Shown in pieces: positions 36,501 to 50,043 of a DNA stretch of 64,000 bases; within the stretch, counting starts at the first letter, position 1, and each line of letters starts with the position of its first letter. The stretch is from Coriaria nepalensis. Its lineage: Eukaryota > Streptophyta > Magnoliopsida > Cucurbitales > Coriariaceae. The notes under the pieces are model-generated. The model worked only from the letters and a program-made list of their open reading frames with translations, had not been told where the DNA came from and did not search any database. Where the stretch lies: positions 14,031,209-14,095,208 of the forward strand of contig CP114482.1 of NCBI GenBank assembly GCA_027186245.1. The letters are read 5' to 3'. The position numbers were made by a program, and so were the translations under genes.

Positions 36501-37529
36501 GAAGAGACTCAATGACGTGATTTCAAGGCTAAACAATGGATTGTTTGCTTGAATATATCTATTGCAAGTTATGCACAAAAGTCTCATTTAAAGAGCAAAA
36601 ATAGAATTCGTTCGAATTGCTTTCAAATGATTTGATGACTAGAAGAGACTCAATGACATGATTTTAACGCTAAAATAATGTATAGTTCTCCTCAATGGTT
36701 GAATTAGAAGTTCTGAACGAAACTCATGTTTGAAGTGCCAAAAAATAGAATTCTTTCAAATTACTTTTAATTGATTTAATGACTAGAGAAGACTCAATGA
36801 CATGATTTTAAGGCTAAACAAACGCATAATTGCCTTCAATAGATCAATTGCATGTTTTGCACAAAAGTCATGTTCGAAATGTGAAAATAGAAATCGTTTG
36901 AATTGATTTCGAATGATTTATTGACTAAAAGTGACTCAATGACATGATTTTAAGGCAATACAAACGCATAGTTGCCATCAAAAGATCTAATGCAAATTAT
37001 GCAAGAAAGTCGTGGTTCAAGTACGAAAATAGATTTCGTTCGAATTGCTTTGAAATGATTTAATTTCTAAAAGAGACTCAATGACGTGATTTCAAGGCTA
37101 AACAACGGATTGTTTGCTTGAATATATCTATTGCAAGTTATGCACAAAAGTCTCGTTTAAAGAGCAAAAATAGAATTCCTTCGAATTGCTTTCAAATGAT
37201 TTGATGACTAGAAGAGACTCAATGACATGATTTTAACGCTAAAATAATGTATAGTTCTCCTCAATGGTTGAATATGAAGTTCTGAACGAAAGTCGTGTTT
37301 GAAGTGCCAAAAAATAGAATTCTTTCGAATTACTCTTAATTGATTTAATGACTAGAGAAGACTCAATGACATGATTTTAAGGCTAAACAAACGCATAATT
37401 GCCTTCAATAGATCAATTGCATGTTTTGCACAAAAGTCATGTTCGAAATGTGAAAATAGAAATCGTTTGAATTGATTTCGAATGATTTATTGACTAAAAG
37501 TGACTCAATGACATGCTTTTAAGGCAATA
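33547..37529. repeat. Seven regular HORs leading into the 2,276-bp territory
   Basis: A anchors at 33,571, 34,140, 34,709, 35,278, 35,847, 36,416 and 36,985 are all exactly 569 bp apart. Markers that later recur in the 2,276-bp blocks first appear here: TAGTTGTCC with TTTAAAG (34,976), CAAATCATTTGATG (about 35,487), TTTTCACGC (about 36,092) and ACGGATTGTTTGC (about 34,260). The 34,976 marker is 2,845 bp (five HORs) before its next copy at 37,821. No gene or other element is visible. Confidence 0.85.
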
Positions 37530-40500
37530 CAAACGCATAGTTGCCATCAAAATATCTAATGCAAATTATGCACGAAAGTCGTGGTTCAAGTACGAAAATA
37601 GATTTCGTTAGAATTGCTTTGAAATGATTTAATTTCTAAAAGAGACTCAATGACGTGATTTCAAGGCTAAACAATGGATAGTTTGCTTGAATATATCTAT
37701 TGCAAGTTATGCACAAAAGTCTCGTTTAAAGAGCAAAAATAGAATTCGTTCGAATTGCTTTCAAATGATTTGATGACTAGAAGAGACTCAATGACATGAT
37801 TTTAAGGCTAAAAGAATGCATAGTTGTCCTCAATGGTTGAATTTAAAGTTCTGAACGAAAGTCGTGTTTGAAGTGCCAAAAAATAGAATTCTTTCGAATT
37901 ACTTTTAATTAATTTAATGAGTAGAGAAGACTCAATGACATGATTTTAAGGCTAAACAAACTCATAATTGCCTTCAATAGATCAATTGCATGTTTTGCAC
38001 AAAAGTCATGTTCGAAATGTGAAAATAGAAATCGTTTGAATTGATTTCGAATGATTTATTGACTAAAAGTGACTCAATGACATGCTTTTAAGGTAATACA
38101 AACGCATAGTTGCCATCAAAATATCTAATGCAAATTATGCACGAAAGTCGTGGTTCAAGTACGAAAATAGATTTCGTTAGAATTGCTTTGAAATGATTTA
38201 ATTTCTAGAAGAGACTCAATGACGTGATTTCAAGGCTAAACAATGGATAGTTTGCTTGAATATATCTATTGCAAGTTATGCACAAAAGTCTCGTTTAAAG
38301 AGCAAAAATAGAATTCGTTCGAATTGCTTTCAAATCATTTGATGACTAGAAGAGACTCAATGACATGATTTTAAGGCTAAAAGAATGCATAGTTCTCCTC
38401 AATGGTTGAATTTGAAGTTCTGAACGAAAGTCATGTTTGAAGTGCCAAAAAATAGAATTCTTTCAAATTACTTTTAATTGATTTAATGACTAGAGAAGAC
38501 TCAATGACATGATTTTAAGGCTAAACAAACGCATAATTGCCTTCAATAGATCAATTGCATGTTTTGCACAAAAGTCATGTTCGAAATGTGAAAATAGAAA
38601 TCGTTTGAATTGATTTCGAATGATTTATTGACTAAAAGTGACTCAATGACATGCTTTTAAGGCAATACAAACGCATAGTTGCCATCAAAATATCTAATGC
38701 AAATTATGCACGAAAGTCGTGGTTCAAGTACGAAAATAGATTTCGTTAGAATTGCTTTGAAATGATTTAATTTCTAGAAGAGACTCAACGACGTGATTTC
38801 AAGGCTAAACAACGGATTGTTTGCTTGAATATATCTATTGCAAGTTATGCACAAAAGTCTCGTTTAAAGAGCAAAAATAGAATTCCTTCGAATTGCTTTC
38901 AAATGATTTGATGACTAGAAGAGACTCAATGACATGATTTTCACGCTAAAATAATGTATAGTTCTCCTCAATGGTTGAATATGAAGTTCTGAACGAAAGT
39001 CGTGTTTGAAGTGCCAAAAAATAGAATTCTTCCGAATTGCTTTTAATTGATTTAATGACTAGAGAAGACTCAATGACATGATTTTAAGGCTAAACAAACG
39101 CATAATTGCCTTCAATAGATCAATTGCATGTTTTGCACAAAAGTCATGTTCGAAATGTGAAAATAGAAATCGTTTGAATTGATTTCGAATGATTTATTGA
39201 CTAAAAGTGACTCAATGACATGATTTTAAGGCTATACAAACGCATAGTTGCCATCAAAAGATCTAATGCAAATTATGCAAGAAAGTCGTGGTTCAAGTAC
39301 AAAAATAGATTTCGTTCGAATTGCTTTGAAATGATTTAATTTCTAGAAGAGACTCAATGACGTGATTTCAAGGCTAAACAACGGATTGTTTGCTTCAATA
39401 TATCTATTGCAAGTTATGCACAAAAGTCTCGTTTAAAGAGCAAAAATAGAATTCCTTCGAATTGCTTTCAAATGATTTGATGACTAGAAGAGACTCAATG
39501 ACATGATTTTAACGCTAAAATAATGTATAGTTCTCCTCAATGGTTGAATATGAAGTTCTGAACGAAAGTCGTGTTTGAAGTGCCAAAAAATAGAATTCTT
39601 TCGAATTACTTTTAATTGATTTAATGACTAGAGAAGACTCAATGACATGATTTTAAGGCTAAACAAACGCATAATTGCCTTCAATAGATCAATTGCATGT
39701 TTTGCACAAAAGTCATGTTCGAAATGTGAAAATAGAAATCGTTTGAATTGATTTCGAATGATTTATTGACTAAAAGTGACTCAATGACATGCTTTTAAGG
39801 CAATACAAACGCATAGTTGCCATCAAAATATCTAATGCAAATTATGCACGAAAGTCGTGGTTCAAGTACGAAAATAGATTTCGTTAGAATTGCTTTGAAA
39901 TGATTTAATTTCTAAAAGAGACTCAATGACGTGATTTCAAGGCTAAACAATGGATAGTTTGCTTGAATATATCTATTGCAAGTTATGCACAAAAGTCTCG
40001 TTTAAAGAGCAAAAATAGAATTCGTTCGAATTGCTTTCAAATGATTTGATGACTAGAAGAGACTCAATGACATGATTTTAAGGCTAAAAGAATGCATAGT
40101 TGTCCTCAATGGTTGAATTTAAAGTTCTGAACGAAAGTCGTGTTTGAAGTGCCAAAAAATAGAATTCTTTCGAATTACTTTTAATTAATTTAATGAGTAG
40201 AGAAGACTCAATGACATGATTTTAAGGCTAAACAAACTCATAATTGCCTTCAATAGATCAATTGCATGTTTTGCACAAAAGTCATGTTCGAAATGTGAAA
40301 ATAGAAATCGTTTGAATTGATTTCGAATGATTTATTGACTAAAAGTGACTCAATGACATGCTTTTAAGGCAATACAAACGCATAGTTGCCATCAAAATAT
40401 CTAATGCAAATTATGCACGAAAGTCGTGGTTCAAGTACGAAAATAGATTTCGTTAGAATTGCTTTGAAATGATTTAATTTCTAGAAGAGACTCAATGACG

Positions 40501-42081
40501 TGATTTCAAGGCTAAACAATGGATAGTTTGCTTGAATATATCTATTGCAAGTTATGCACAAAAGTCTCGTTTAAAGAGCAAAAATAGAATTCGTTCGAAT
40601 TGCTTTCAAATCATTTGATGACTAGAAGAGACTCAATGACATGATTTTAAGGCTAAAAGAATGCATAGTTCTCCTCAATGGTTGAATTTGAAGTTCTGAA
40701 CGAAAGTCATGTTTGAAGTGCCAAAAAATAGAATTCTTTCAAATTACTTTTAATTGATTTAATGACTAGAGAAGACTCAATGACATGATTTTAAGGCTAA
40801 ACAAATGCATAATTGCCTTCAATAGATCAATTGCATGTTTTGCACAAAAGTCATGTTCGAAATGTGAAAATAGAAATCGTTTGAATTGATTTCGAATGAT
40901 TTATTGACTAAAAGTGACTCAATGACATGCTTTTAAGGCAATACAAACGCATAGTTGCCATCAAAATATCTAATGCAAATTATGCACGAAAGTCGTGGTT
41001 CAAGTACGAAAATAGATTTCGTTAGAATTGCTTTGAAATGATTTAATTTCTAGAAGAGACTCAACGACGTGATTTCAAGGCTAAACAACGGATTGTTTGC
41101 TTGAATATATCTATTGCAAGTTATGCACAAAAGTCTCGTTTAAAGAGCAAAAATAGAATTCCTTCGAATTGCTTTCAAATGATTTGATGACTAGAAGAGA
41201 CTCAATGACATGATTTTCACGCTAAAATAATGTATAGTTCTCCTCAATGGTTGAATATGAAGTTCTGAACGAAAGTCGTGTTTGAAGTGCCAAAAAATAG
41301 AATTCTTCCGAATTGCTTTTAATTGATTTAATGACTAGAGAAGACTCAATGACATGATTTTAAGGCTAAACAAACGCATAATTGCCTTCAATAGATCAAT
41401 TGCATGTTTTGCACAAAAGTCATGTTCGAAATGTGAAAATAGAAATCGTTTGAATTGATTTCGAATGATTTATTGACTAAAAGTGACTCAATGACATGAT
41501 TTTAAGGCTATACAAACGCATAGTTGCCATCAAAAGATCTAATGCAAATTATGCAAGAAAGTCGTGGTTCAAGTACAAAAATAGATTTCGTTCGAATTGC
41601 TTTGAAATGATTTAATTTCTAGAAGAGACTCAATGACGTGATTTCAAGGCTAAACAACGGATTGTTTGCTTGAATATATCTATTGCAAGTTATGCACAAA
41701 AGTCTCGTTTAAAGAGCAAAAATAGAATTCCTTCGAATTGCTTTCAAATGATTTGATGACTAGAAGAGACTCAATGACATGATTTTAACGCTAAAATAAT
41801 GTATAGTTCTCCTCAATGGTTGAATATGAAGTTCTGAACGAAAGTCGTGTTTGAAGTGCCAAAAAATAGAATTCTTTCGAATTACTTTTAATTGATTTAA
41901 TGACTAGAGAAGACTCAATGACATGATTTTAAGGCTAAACAAACGCATAATTGCCTTCAATAGATCAATTGCATGTTTTGCACAAAAGTCATGTTCGAAA
42001 TGTGAAAATAGAAATCGTTTGAATTGATTTCGAATGATTTATTGACTAAAAGTGACTCAATGACATGCTTTTAAGGCAATA
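37530..42081. repeat. Two tandem copies of a 2,276-bp four-HOR block
   Basis: Copy 1 is 37,530-39,805 and copy 2 is 39,806-42,081. The four HORs carry distinct marks in fixed order: TAGTTGTCC/TTTAAAG (37,821 and 40,097), CAAATCATTTG, TTTTCACGC, then AAAAATAGATTTC with ACGGATTGTTTGC. I found only isolated differences on reading, for example AAGGTAATAC (38,091) against AAGGCAATAC, AACGCATAAT against AATGCATAAT (near 40,805), and GCTTCAATAT (39,393) against GCTTGAATAT. There were no length changes. Confidence 0.9.
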
Positions 42082-45000
42082 CAAACGCATAGTTGCCATC
42101 AAAATATCTAATGCAAATTATACACGAAAGTCGTGGTTCAAGTACGAAAATAGATTTCGTTAGAATTGCTTTGAAATGATTTAATTTCTAAAAGAGACTC
42201 AATGACGTGATTTCAAGGCTAAACAATGGATAGTTTGCTTGAATATATCTATTGCAAGTTATGCACAAAAGTCTCGTTTAAAGAGCAAAAATAGAATTCG
42301 TTCGAATTGCTTTCAAATGATTTGATGACTAGAAGAGACTCAATGACATGATTTTAAGGCTAAAAGAATGCATAGTTGTCCTCAATGGTTGAATTTAAAG
42401 TTCTGAAAGAAAGTCGTGTTTGAACTGCCAAAAAATAGAATTCTTTCGAATTACTTTTAATTAATTTAATGAGTAGAGAAGACTCAATGACATGATTTTA
42501 AGGCTAAACAAACGCATAATTGCCTTCAATAGATCAATTGCATGTTTTGCACAAAAGTCATGTTCGAAATGTGAAAATAGAAATCGTTTGAATTGATTTC
42601 GAATGATTTATTGACTAAAAGTGACTCAATGACATGCTTTTAAGGCAATACAAACGCATAGTTGCCATCAAAATATCTAATGCAAATTATGCACGAAAGT
42701 CGTGGTTCAAGTACGAAAATAGATTTCGTTAGAATTGCTTTGAAATGATTTAATTTCTAGAAGAGACTCAATGACGTGATTTCAAGGCTAAACAATGGAT
42801 AGTTGGCTTGAATATATCTATTGCAAGTTATGCACAAAAGTCTCGTTTAAAGAGCAAAAATAGAATTCGTTCGAATTGCTTTCAAATCATTTGATGACTA
42901 GAAGAGACTCAATGACATGATTTTAAGGCTAAAAGAATGCATAGTTCTCCTCAATGGTTGAATTTGAAGTTCTGAACGAAAGTCATGTTTGAAGTGCCAA
43001 AAAATAGAATTCTTTCAAATTACTTTTAATTGATTTAATGACTAGAGAAGACTCAATGACATGATTTTAAGGCTAAACAAACTCATAATTGCCTTCAATA
43101 GATCAATTGCATGTTTTGCACAAAAGTCATGTTCGAAATGTGAAAATAGAAATCGTTTGAATTGATTTCGAATGATTTATTGACTAAAAGTGACTCAATG
43201 ACATGCTTTTAAGGCAATACAAACGCATAGTTGCCATCAAAATATCTAATGCAAATTATGCACGAAAGTCGTGGTTCAAGTACGAAAATAGATTTCGTTC
43301 GAATTGCTTTGAAATGATTTAATTTCTAGAAGAGACTCAATGACGTGATTTCAAGGCTAAACAACGGATTGTTTGCTTGAATATATCTATTGCAAGTTAT
43401 GCACAAAAGTCTCGTTTAAAGAGCAAAAATAGAATTCCTTCGAATTGCTTTCAAATGATTTGATGACTAGAAGAGACTCAATGACATGATTTTCACGCTA
43501 AAATAATGTATAGTTCTCCTCAATGGTTGAATATGAAGTTCTGAACGAAAGTCGTGTTTGAAGTGCCAAAAAATAGAATTCTTTCGAATTACTTTTAATT
43601 GATTTAATGACTAGAGAAGACTCAATGACATGATTTTAAGGCTAAACAAACGCATAATTGCCTTCAATAGATCAATTGCATGTTTTGCACAAAAGTCATG
43701 TTCGAAATGTGAAAATAGAAATCGTTTGAATTGATTTCGAATGATTTATTGACTAAAAGTGACTCAATGACATGCTTTTAAGGCAATACAAACGCATAGT
43801 TGCCATCAAAATATCTAATGCAAATTATGTACGAAAGTCGTGGTTCAAGTACGAAAATAGATTTCGTTAGAATTGCTTTGAAATGATTTAATTTCTAAAA
43901 GAGACTCAATGACGTGATTTCAAGGCTAAACAATGGATAGTTTGCTTGAATATATCTATTGCAAGTTATGCACAAAAGTCTCGTTTAAAGAGCAAAAATA
44001 GAATTCGTTCGAATTGCTTTCAAATGATTTGATGACTAGAAGAGACTCAATGACATGATTTTAAGGCTAAAAGAATGCATAGTTGTCCTCAATGGTTGAA
44101 TTTAAAGTTCTGAACGAAAGTCGTGTTTGAAGTGCCAAAAAATAGAATTCTTTCGAATTACTTTTAATTAATTTAATGAGTAGAGAAGACTCAATGACAT
44201 GATTTTAAGGCTAAACAAACGCATAATTGCCTTCAATAGATCAATTGCATGTTTTGCACAAAAGTCATGTTCGAAATGTGAAAATAGAAATCGTTTGAAT
44301 TGATTTCGAATGATTTATTGACTAAAAGTGACTCAATGACATGCTTTTAAGGCAATACAAACGCATAGTTGCCATCAAAATATCTAATGCAAATTATGCA
44401 CGAAAGTCGTGGTTCAAGTACGAAAATAGATTTCGTTAGAATTGCTTTGAAATGATTTAATTTCTAGAAGAGACTCAATGACGTGATTTCAAGGCTAAAC
44501 AATGGATAGTTTGCTTGAATATATCTATTGCAAGTTATGCACAAAAGTCTCGTTTAAAGAGCAAAAATAGAATTCGTTCGAATTGCTTTCAAATGATTTG
44601 ATGACTAGAAGAGACTCAATGACATGATTTTAAGGCTAAAAGAATGCATAGTTGTCCTCAATGGTTGAATTTGAAGTTATGAACGAAAGTCGTGTTTGAA
44701 GTGCCAAAAAATAGAATTCTTTCGAATTACTTTTAATTAATTTAATGAGTAGAGAAGACTCAATGACATGATTTTAAGGCTAAACAAACGCATAATTGCC
44801 TTCAATAGATCAATTGCATGTTTTGCACAAAAGTCATGTTCGAAATGTGAAAATAGAAATCGTTTGAATTGATTTCGAATGACTTATTGACTAAAAGTGA
44901 CTCAATGACATGCTTTTAAGGCAATACAAACGCATAGTTGCCATCAAAATATCTAATGCAAATTATGCACGAAAGTCGTGGTTCAAGTACGAAAATAGAT

Positions 45001-46633
45001 TTCGTTAGAATTGCTTTGAAATGATTTAATTTCTAGAAGAGACTCAATGACGTGATTTCAAGGCTAAACAATGGATAGTTTGCTTGAATATATCTATTGC
45101 AAGTTATGCACAAAAGTCTCGTTTAAAGAGCAAAAATAGAATTCGTTCGAATTGCTTTCAAATCATTTGATGACTAGAAGAGACTCAATGACATGATTTT
45201 AAGGCTAAAAGAATGCATAGTTGTCCTCAATGGTTGAATTTGAAGTTCTGAACGAAAGTCATGTTTGAAGTGCCAAAAAATAGAATTCTTTCAAATTACT
45301 TTTAATTGATTTAATGACTAGAGAAGACTCAATGACATGATTTTAAGGCTAAACAAACACATAATTGCCTTCAATAGATCAATTGCATGTTTTGCACAAA
45401 AGTCGTGTTTGAAATGTGAAAATAGAAATCGTTTGAATTGATTTCGAATGATTTATTGACTAAAAGTGACTCAATGACATGATTTTAAGGCTATACAAAC
45501 GCATAGTTGCCATCAAAAGATCTAATGCAAATTATGCAAGAAAGTCGTGTTTCAAGTACGAAGATAGATTTCGTTCGAATTGCTTTGAAATGATTTAATT
45601 TCTAGAAGAGACTCAATGACGTGATTTCAAGGCTAAACAATGGATAGTTTGCTTGAATATATCTATTGCAAGTTAGGCACAAAAGTCTCGTTTAAAGAGC
45701 AAAAATAGAATTCGTTCGAATTGCTTTCAAATGATTTGATGACTAGAAGAGACTCAATGACATGATTTTAAGGCTAAAAGAATGCATAGTTGTCCTCAAT
45801 GGGTGAATTTAAAGTTCTGAACGAAAGTCATGTTTGAAGTGCCAAAAAATAGAATTCTTTCAAATTACTTTTAATTGATTTAATGACTAGAGAAGACTCA
45901 ATGACATGATTTTAAGGCTAAACAAATGCACAATTGCCTTCAATAGATCAATGGCATGTTTTGCACAAAAGTCGTGTTTGAAATGCGAAAATAGAAATCG
46001 TTTGAATTGATTTCGAATGATTTACTGACTAAAAGTGACTCAATAACATGATTTTAAGGCTATACAAACGCATAGTTGCCAACAAAAGATCTAATGCAAA
46101 TTATGCAAGAAAGTCGTGTTTCAAGTACGAAAATAGATTTCGTTCGAATTGCTTTGAAATGATTTAATTTCTAGAAGAGACTCAATGACGTGATTTCAAG
46201 GCTAAACAATGGATGGTTTGCTTGAATATATCTATTGCAAGTTATGCACAAAAGTCTCGTTTAAAGAGCAAAAATAGAATTCGTTCGAATTTCTTTCAAA
46301 TGATTTGATGACTAGAAGAGACTCAATGACATGATTTTAAGGCTAAAAGACTGCATAGTTCTCCTCAATGGTTGAATTGGAAGTTATGAACAAAAGTCGT
46401 TTTTGAATTGCCAAAAAATAAAATTCTTTCGAATTACTTTTAATTGATTTAATGACTAGAGAAGACTCAATTACATGATTTTAAGGCTAAACAAACGCAT
46501 AATTGCCTTCAATAGATCAATTGCATGTTTTGCGCAAAAGTCGTGTTCGAAATGTGAAAATTGAAATCGTTTGAATTGATTCCGAATGATTTATTGACTA
46601 AAAGTGACTCAATGACATGCTTTTAAGGCAATA
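42082..46633. repeat. Shortened third copy of the four-HOR block and decaying edge
   Basis: From 42,082 to 43,788 the first three HORs of the 2,276-bp block recur (TAGTTGTCC at 42,373, CAAATCATTTG, TTTTCACGC near 43,493). The fourth is replaced because the next TAGTTGTCC marker comes 1,707 bp later, at 44,080. Further HORs at 44,382, 44,951, 45,520 and 46,089 progressively lose the territory's markers: GTCATGTTCGAAATG in D gives way to GTCGTGTTTGAAATG near 45,400. Nothing other than satellite is visible. Confidence 0.82.
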
Positions 46634-49600
46634 CAGACGCATAGTTTTCATAAAAATATCTAATGCAAATTATGCACGAAAGTCGTGGTTCAAGTACGAA
46701 AATAGATTTCGTTAGAATTGCTTTGAAATGATTTAATTTCTAGAAGAGACTCAATGACGTGATTTCAAGGCTAAACAATGGATAGTTTGCTTGAATATAT
46801 CTATTGCAAGTTATGCACAAAAGTCTCGTTTAAAGAGCAAAAATAGAATTCGTTCGAATTGCTTTCAAATGATTTGATGACTAGAAGAGACTCAATGACA
46901 TGATTTTAAGTCCAAAAGAATGCATAGTTCTCCTCAATGGTTGAATTGGAAGTTCTGAACGAAAGTCGTGTTTGAAGTGCCAAAAAATAGAATTCTTTCG
47001 AATTACTTTTAATTGATTTAATGACTAGAGAAGACTCAATGACATGATTTTAAGGTAAACAAACGCATAATTTCCTTCAATAGATCAATTGCATGTTTTG
47101 CACAAAAGTCGTGTTCGAAATGTGAAAATTGAAATCGTTTGAATTGATTTCGAATGATTTATTGACTAAACTGATTCAATGACATGCTTTTAAGGCAATA
47201 CAGACGCATGGTTTCCATAAAAATATCTAATGCAAATTATGCACGAAAGCCGTGGTTCAAGTACGAAAATAGATTTCGTTAGAATTGCTTTGAAATGATT
47301 TAATTTCTAGAAGAGACTCAATGACGTGATTTCAAGGCTAAACAATGGATAGTTTGCTTGAATATATCTATTGCAAGTTATGCACAAAAGTCTCGTTTAA
47401 AGAGCAAAAATAGAATTCGTTCGAATTGCTTTCAAATGATTTGATGACTAGAAGAGACTCAATGACATGATTTTAAGGCTAAAAGAATGCATAGTTCTCC
47501 TCAATGGTTGAATTGGAAGTTCTGAACGAAAGTCGTGTCTGAAGTGCCAAAAAATAGAATTCTTTCGAATTAATTTTAATTGATTTAATGACTAGAGAAG
47601 ACTCAATGACATGATTTTAAGGCTAAACAAACGCATAATTTCCTTCAATAGATCAATTGCATGTTTTGCACAAAAGTCGTGTTCGAAATGTGAAAATTGA
47701 AATCGTTTGAATTGATTTCGAATGATTTATTGACTAAAAGTGACTCAATGACATGCTTTTAAGGCAATACAGACGCATAGTTTCCATAAAAATATCTAAT
47801 GCAAATTATGCACGAAAGTCGTGGTTCAAGTACGAAAATAGATTTCGTTAGAATTGCTTTGAAATGATTTAATTTCTAGAAGAGACTCAATGACGTGATT
47901 TTAAGGCTAAACAATGGATAGTTTGCTTGAATATATCTATTGCAAGTTATGCACACAAGTCTCGTTTAAAGAGCAAAAATAGAATTCGTTCGAATTGCTT
48001 TCAAATGATTTGATGACTAGAAGAGACTCAATGACATGATTTTAAGGCTAAAAGAATGCATAGTTGTCCTCAATGGTTGAATTTAAAGTTCTGAACGAAA
48101 GTCGTGTCTGAAGTGCCAAAAAATAGAATTCTTTCGAATTAATTTTAATTGATTTAATGACTAGAGAAGACTCAATGACATGATTTTAAGGCTAAACAAA
48201 CGCATAATTTCCTTCAATAGATCAATTGCATGTTTTGCACAAAAGTCGTGTTCGAAATGTGAAAATTGAAATCGTTTGAATTGATTTCGAATGATTTATT
48301 GACTAAAAGTGACTCAATGACATGCTTTTAAGGCAATACAGACGCATAGTTTTCATAAAAATATCTAATGCAAATTATGCACGAAAGTCGTGGTTCAAGT
48401 ACGAAAATAGATTTCGTTAGAATTGCTTTGAAATGATTTAATTTCTAGAAGAGACTCAATGACGTGATTTCAAGGCTAAACAATGGATAGTTTGCTTGAA
48501 TATATCTATTGCAAGTTATGCACAAAAGTCTCGTTTAAAGAGCAAAAATAGAATTCGTTCGAATTGCTTTCAAATGATTTGATGACTAGAAGAGACTCAA
48601 TGACATGATTTTAAGTCCAAAAGAATGCATAGTTCTCCTCAATGGTTGAATTGGAAGTTCTGAACGAAAGTCGTGTTTGAAGTGCCAAAAAATAGAATTC
48701 TTTCGAATTACTTTTAATTGATTTAATGACTAGAGAAGACTCAATGACATGATTTTAAGGTAAACAAACGCATAATTTCCTTCAATAGATCAATTGCATG
48801 TTTTGCACAAAAGTCGTGTTCGAAATGTGAAAATTGAAATCGTTTGAATTGATTTCGAATGATTTATTGACTAAACTGATTCAATGACATGCTTTTAAGG
48901 CAATACAGACGCATGGTTTCCATAAAAATATCTAATGCAAATTATGCACGAAAGCCGTGGTTCAAGTACGAAAATAGATTTCGTTAGAATTGCTTTGAAA
49001 TGATTTAATTTCTAGAAGAGACTCAATGACGTGATTTCAAGGCTAAACAATGGATAGTTTGCTTGAATATATCTATTGCAAGTTATGCACAAAAGTCTCG
49101 TTTAAAGAGCAAAAATAGAATTCGTTCGAATTGCTTTCAAATGATTTGATGACTAGAAGAGACTCAATGACATGATTTTAAGGCTAAAAGAATGCATAGT
49201 TGTCCTCAATGGTTGAATTTAAAGTTCTGAACGAAAGTCATGTTTGAAGTGCCAAAAAATAGAATTCTTTCAATTTACTTTAAGTTGATTTAATGACTAG
49301 AGAAGACTCAATGACATGATTTTAAGGCTAAACAAACGCATAATTTCCTTCAATAGATCAATTGCATGTTTTGCACAAAAGTCGTGTTCGAAATGTGAAA
49401 ATTGAAATCGTTTGAATTGATTTCGAATGATTTATTGACTAAAAGTGACTCAATGACATGCTTTTAAGGCAATACAGACGCATAGTTTCCATAAAAATAT
49501 CTAATGCAAATTATGCACGAAAGTCGTGGTTCAAGTACGAAAATAGATTTCGTTAGAATTGCTTTGAAATGATTTAATTTCTAGAAGAGACTCAATGACG

Positions 49601-50043
49601 TGATTTTAAGGCTAAACAATGGATAGTTTGCTTGAATATATCTATTGCAAGTTATGCACACAAGTCTCGTTTAAAGAGCAAAAATAGAATTCGTTCGAAT
49701 TGCTTTCAAATGATTTGATGACTAGAAGAGACTCAATGACATGATTTTAAGGCTAAAAGAATGCATAGTTGTCCTCAATGGTTGAATTTAAAGTTCTGAA
49801 CGAAAGTCATGTTTGAAGTGCCAAAAAATAGAATTCTTTCAATTTACTTTAAGTTGATTTAATGACTAGAGAAGACTCAATGACATGATTTTAAGGCTAA
49901 ACAAACCCATAATTGCCTTCAATATATCAATTGCATGTTTTGCACAAAAGTCGTGTTTGAAATGCGAAAATAGAAATCCTTTGAATTGATTTCGAATGAT
50001 TTATTGACTAAAAGTGACTCAATGACATGATTTTAAGGATATA
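46634..50043. repeat. Two tandem copies of a 1,705-bp three-HOR block
   Basis: Copy 1 is 46,634-48,338 and copy 2 is 48,339-50,043. The length is three HORs less two bases, because each copy has AAGGTAAAC (one C or T lost) and TAAACTGATTC (one base lost). TCCAAAAG occurs at 46,911 and 48,616, CATGGTTTCC with AAAGCCGTGG near 47,208 and 48,913, and GCACACAAGTC near 47,951 and 49,656. The A subtype is CAGACGCATAGTTTYCATAA. Some C monomers differ between copies in short patches. Confidence 0.88.
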
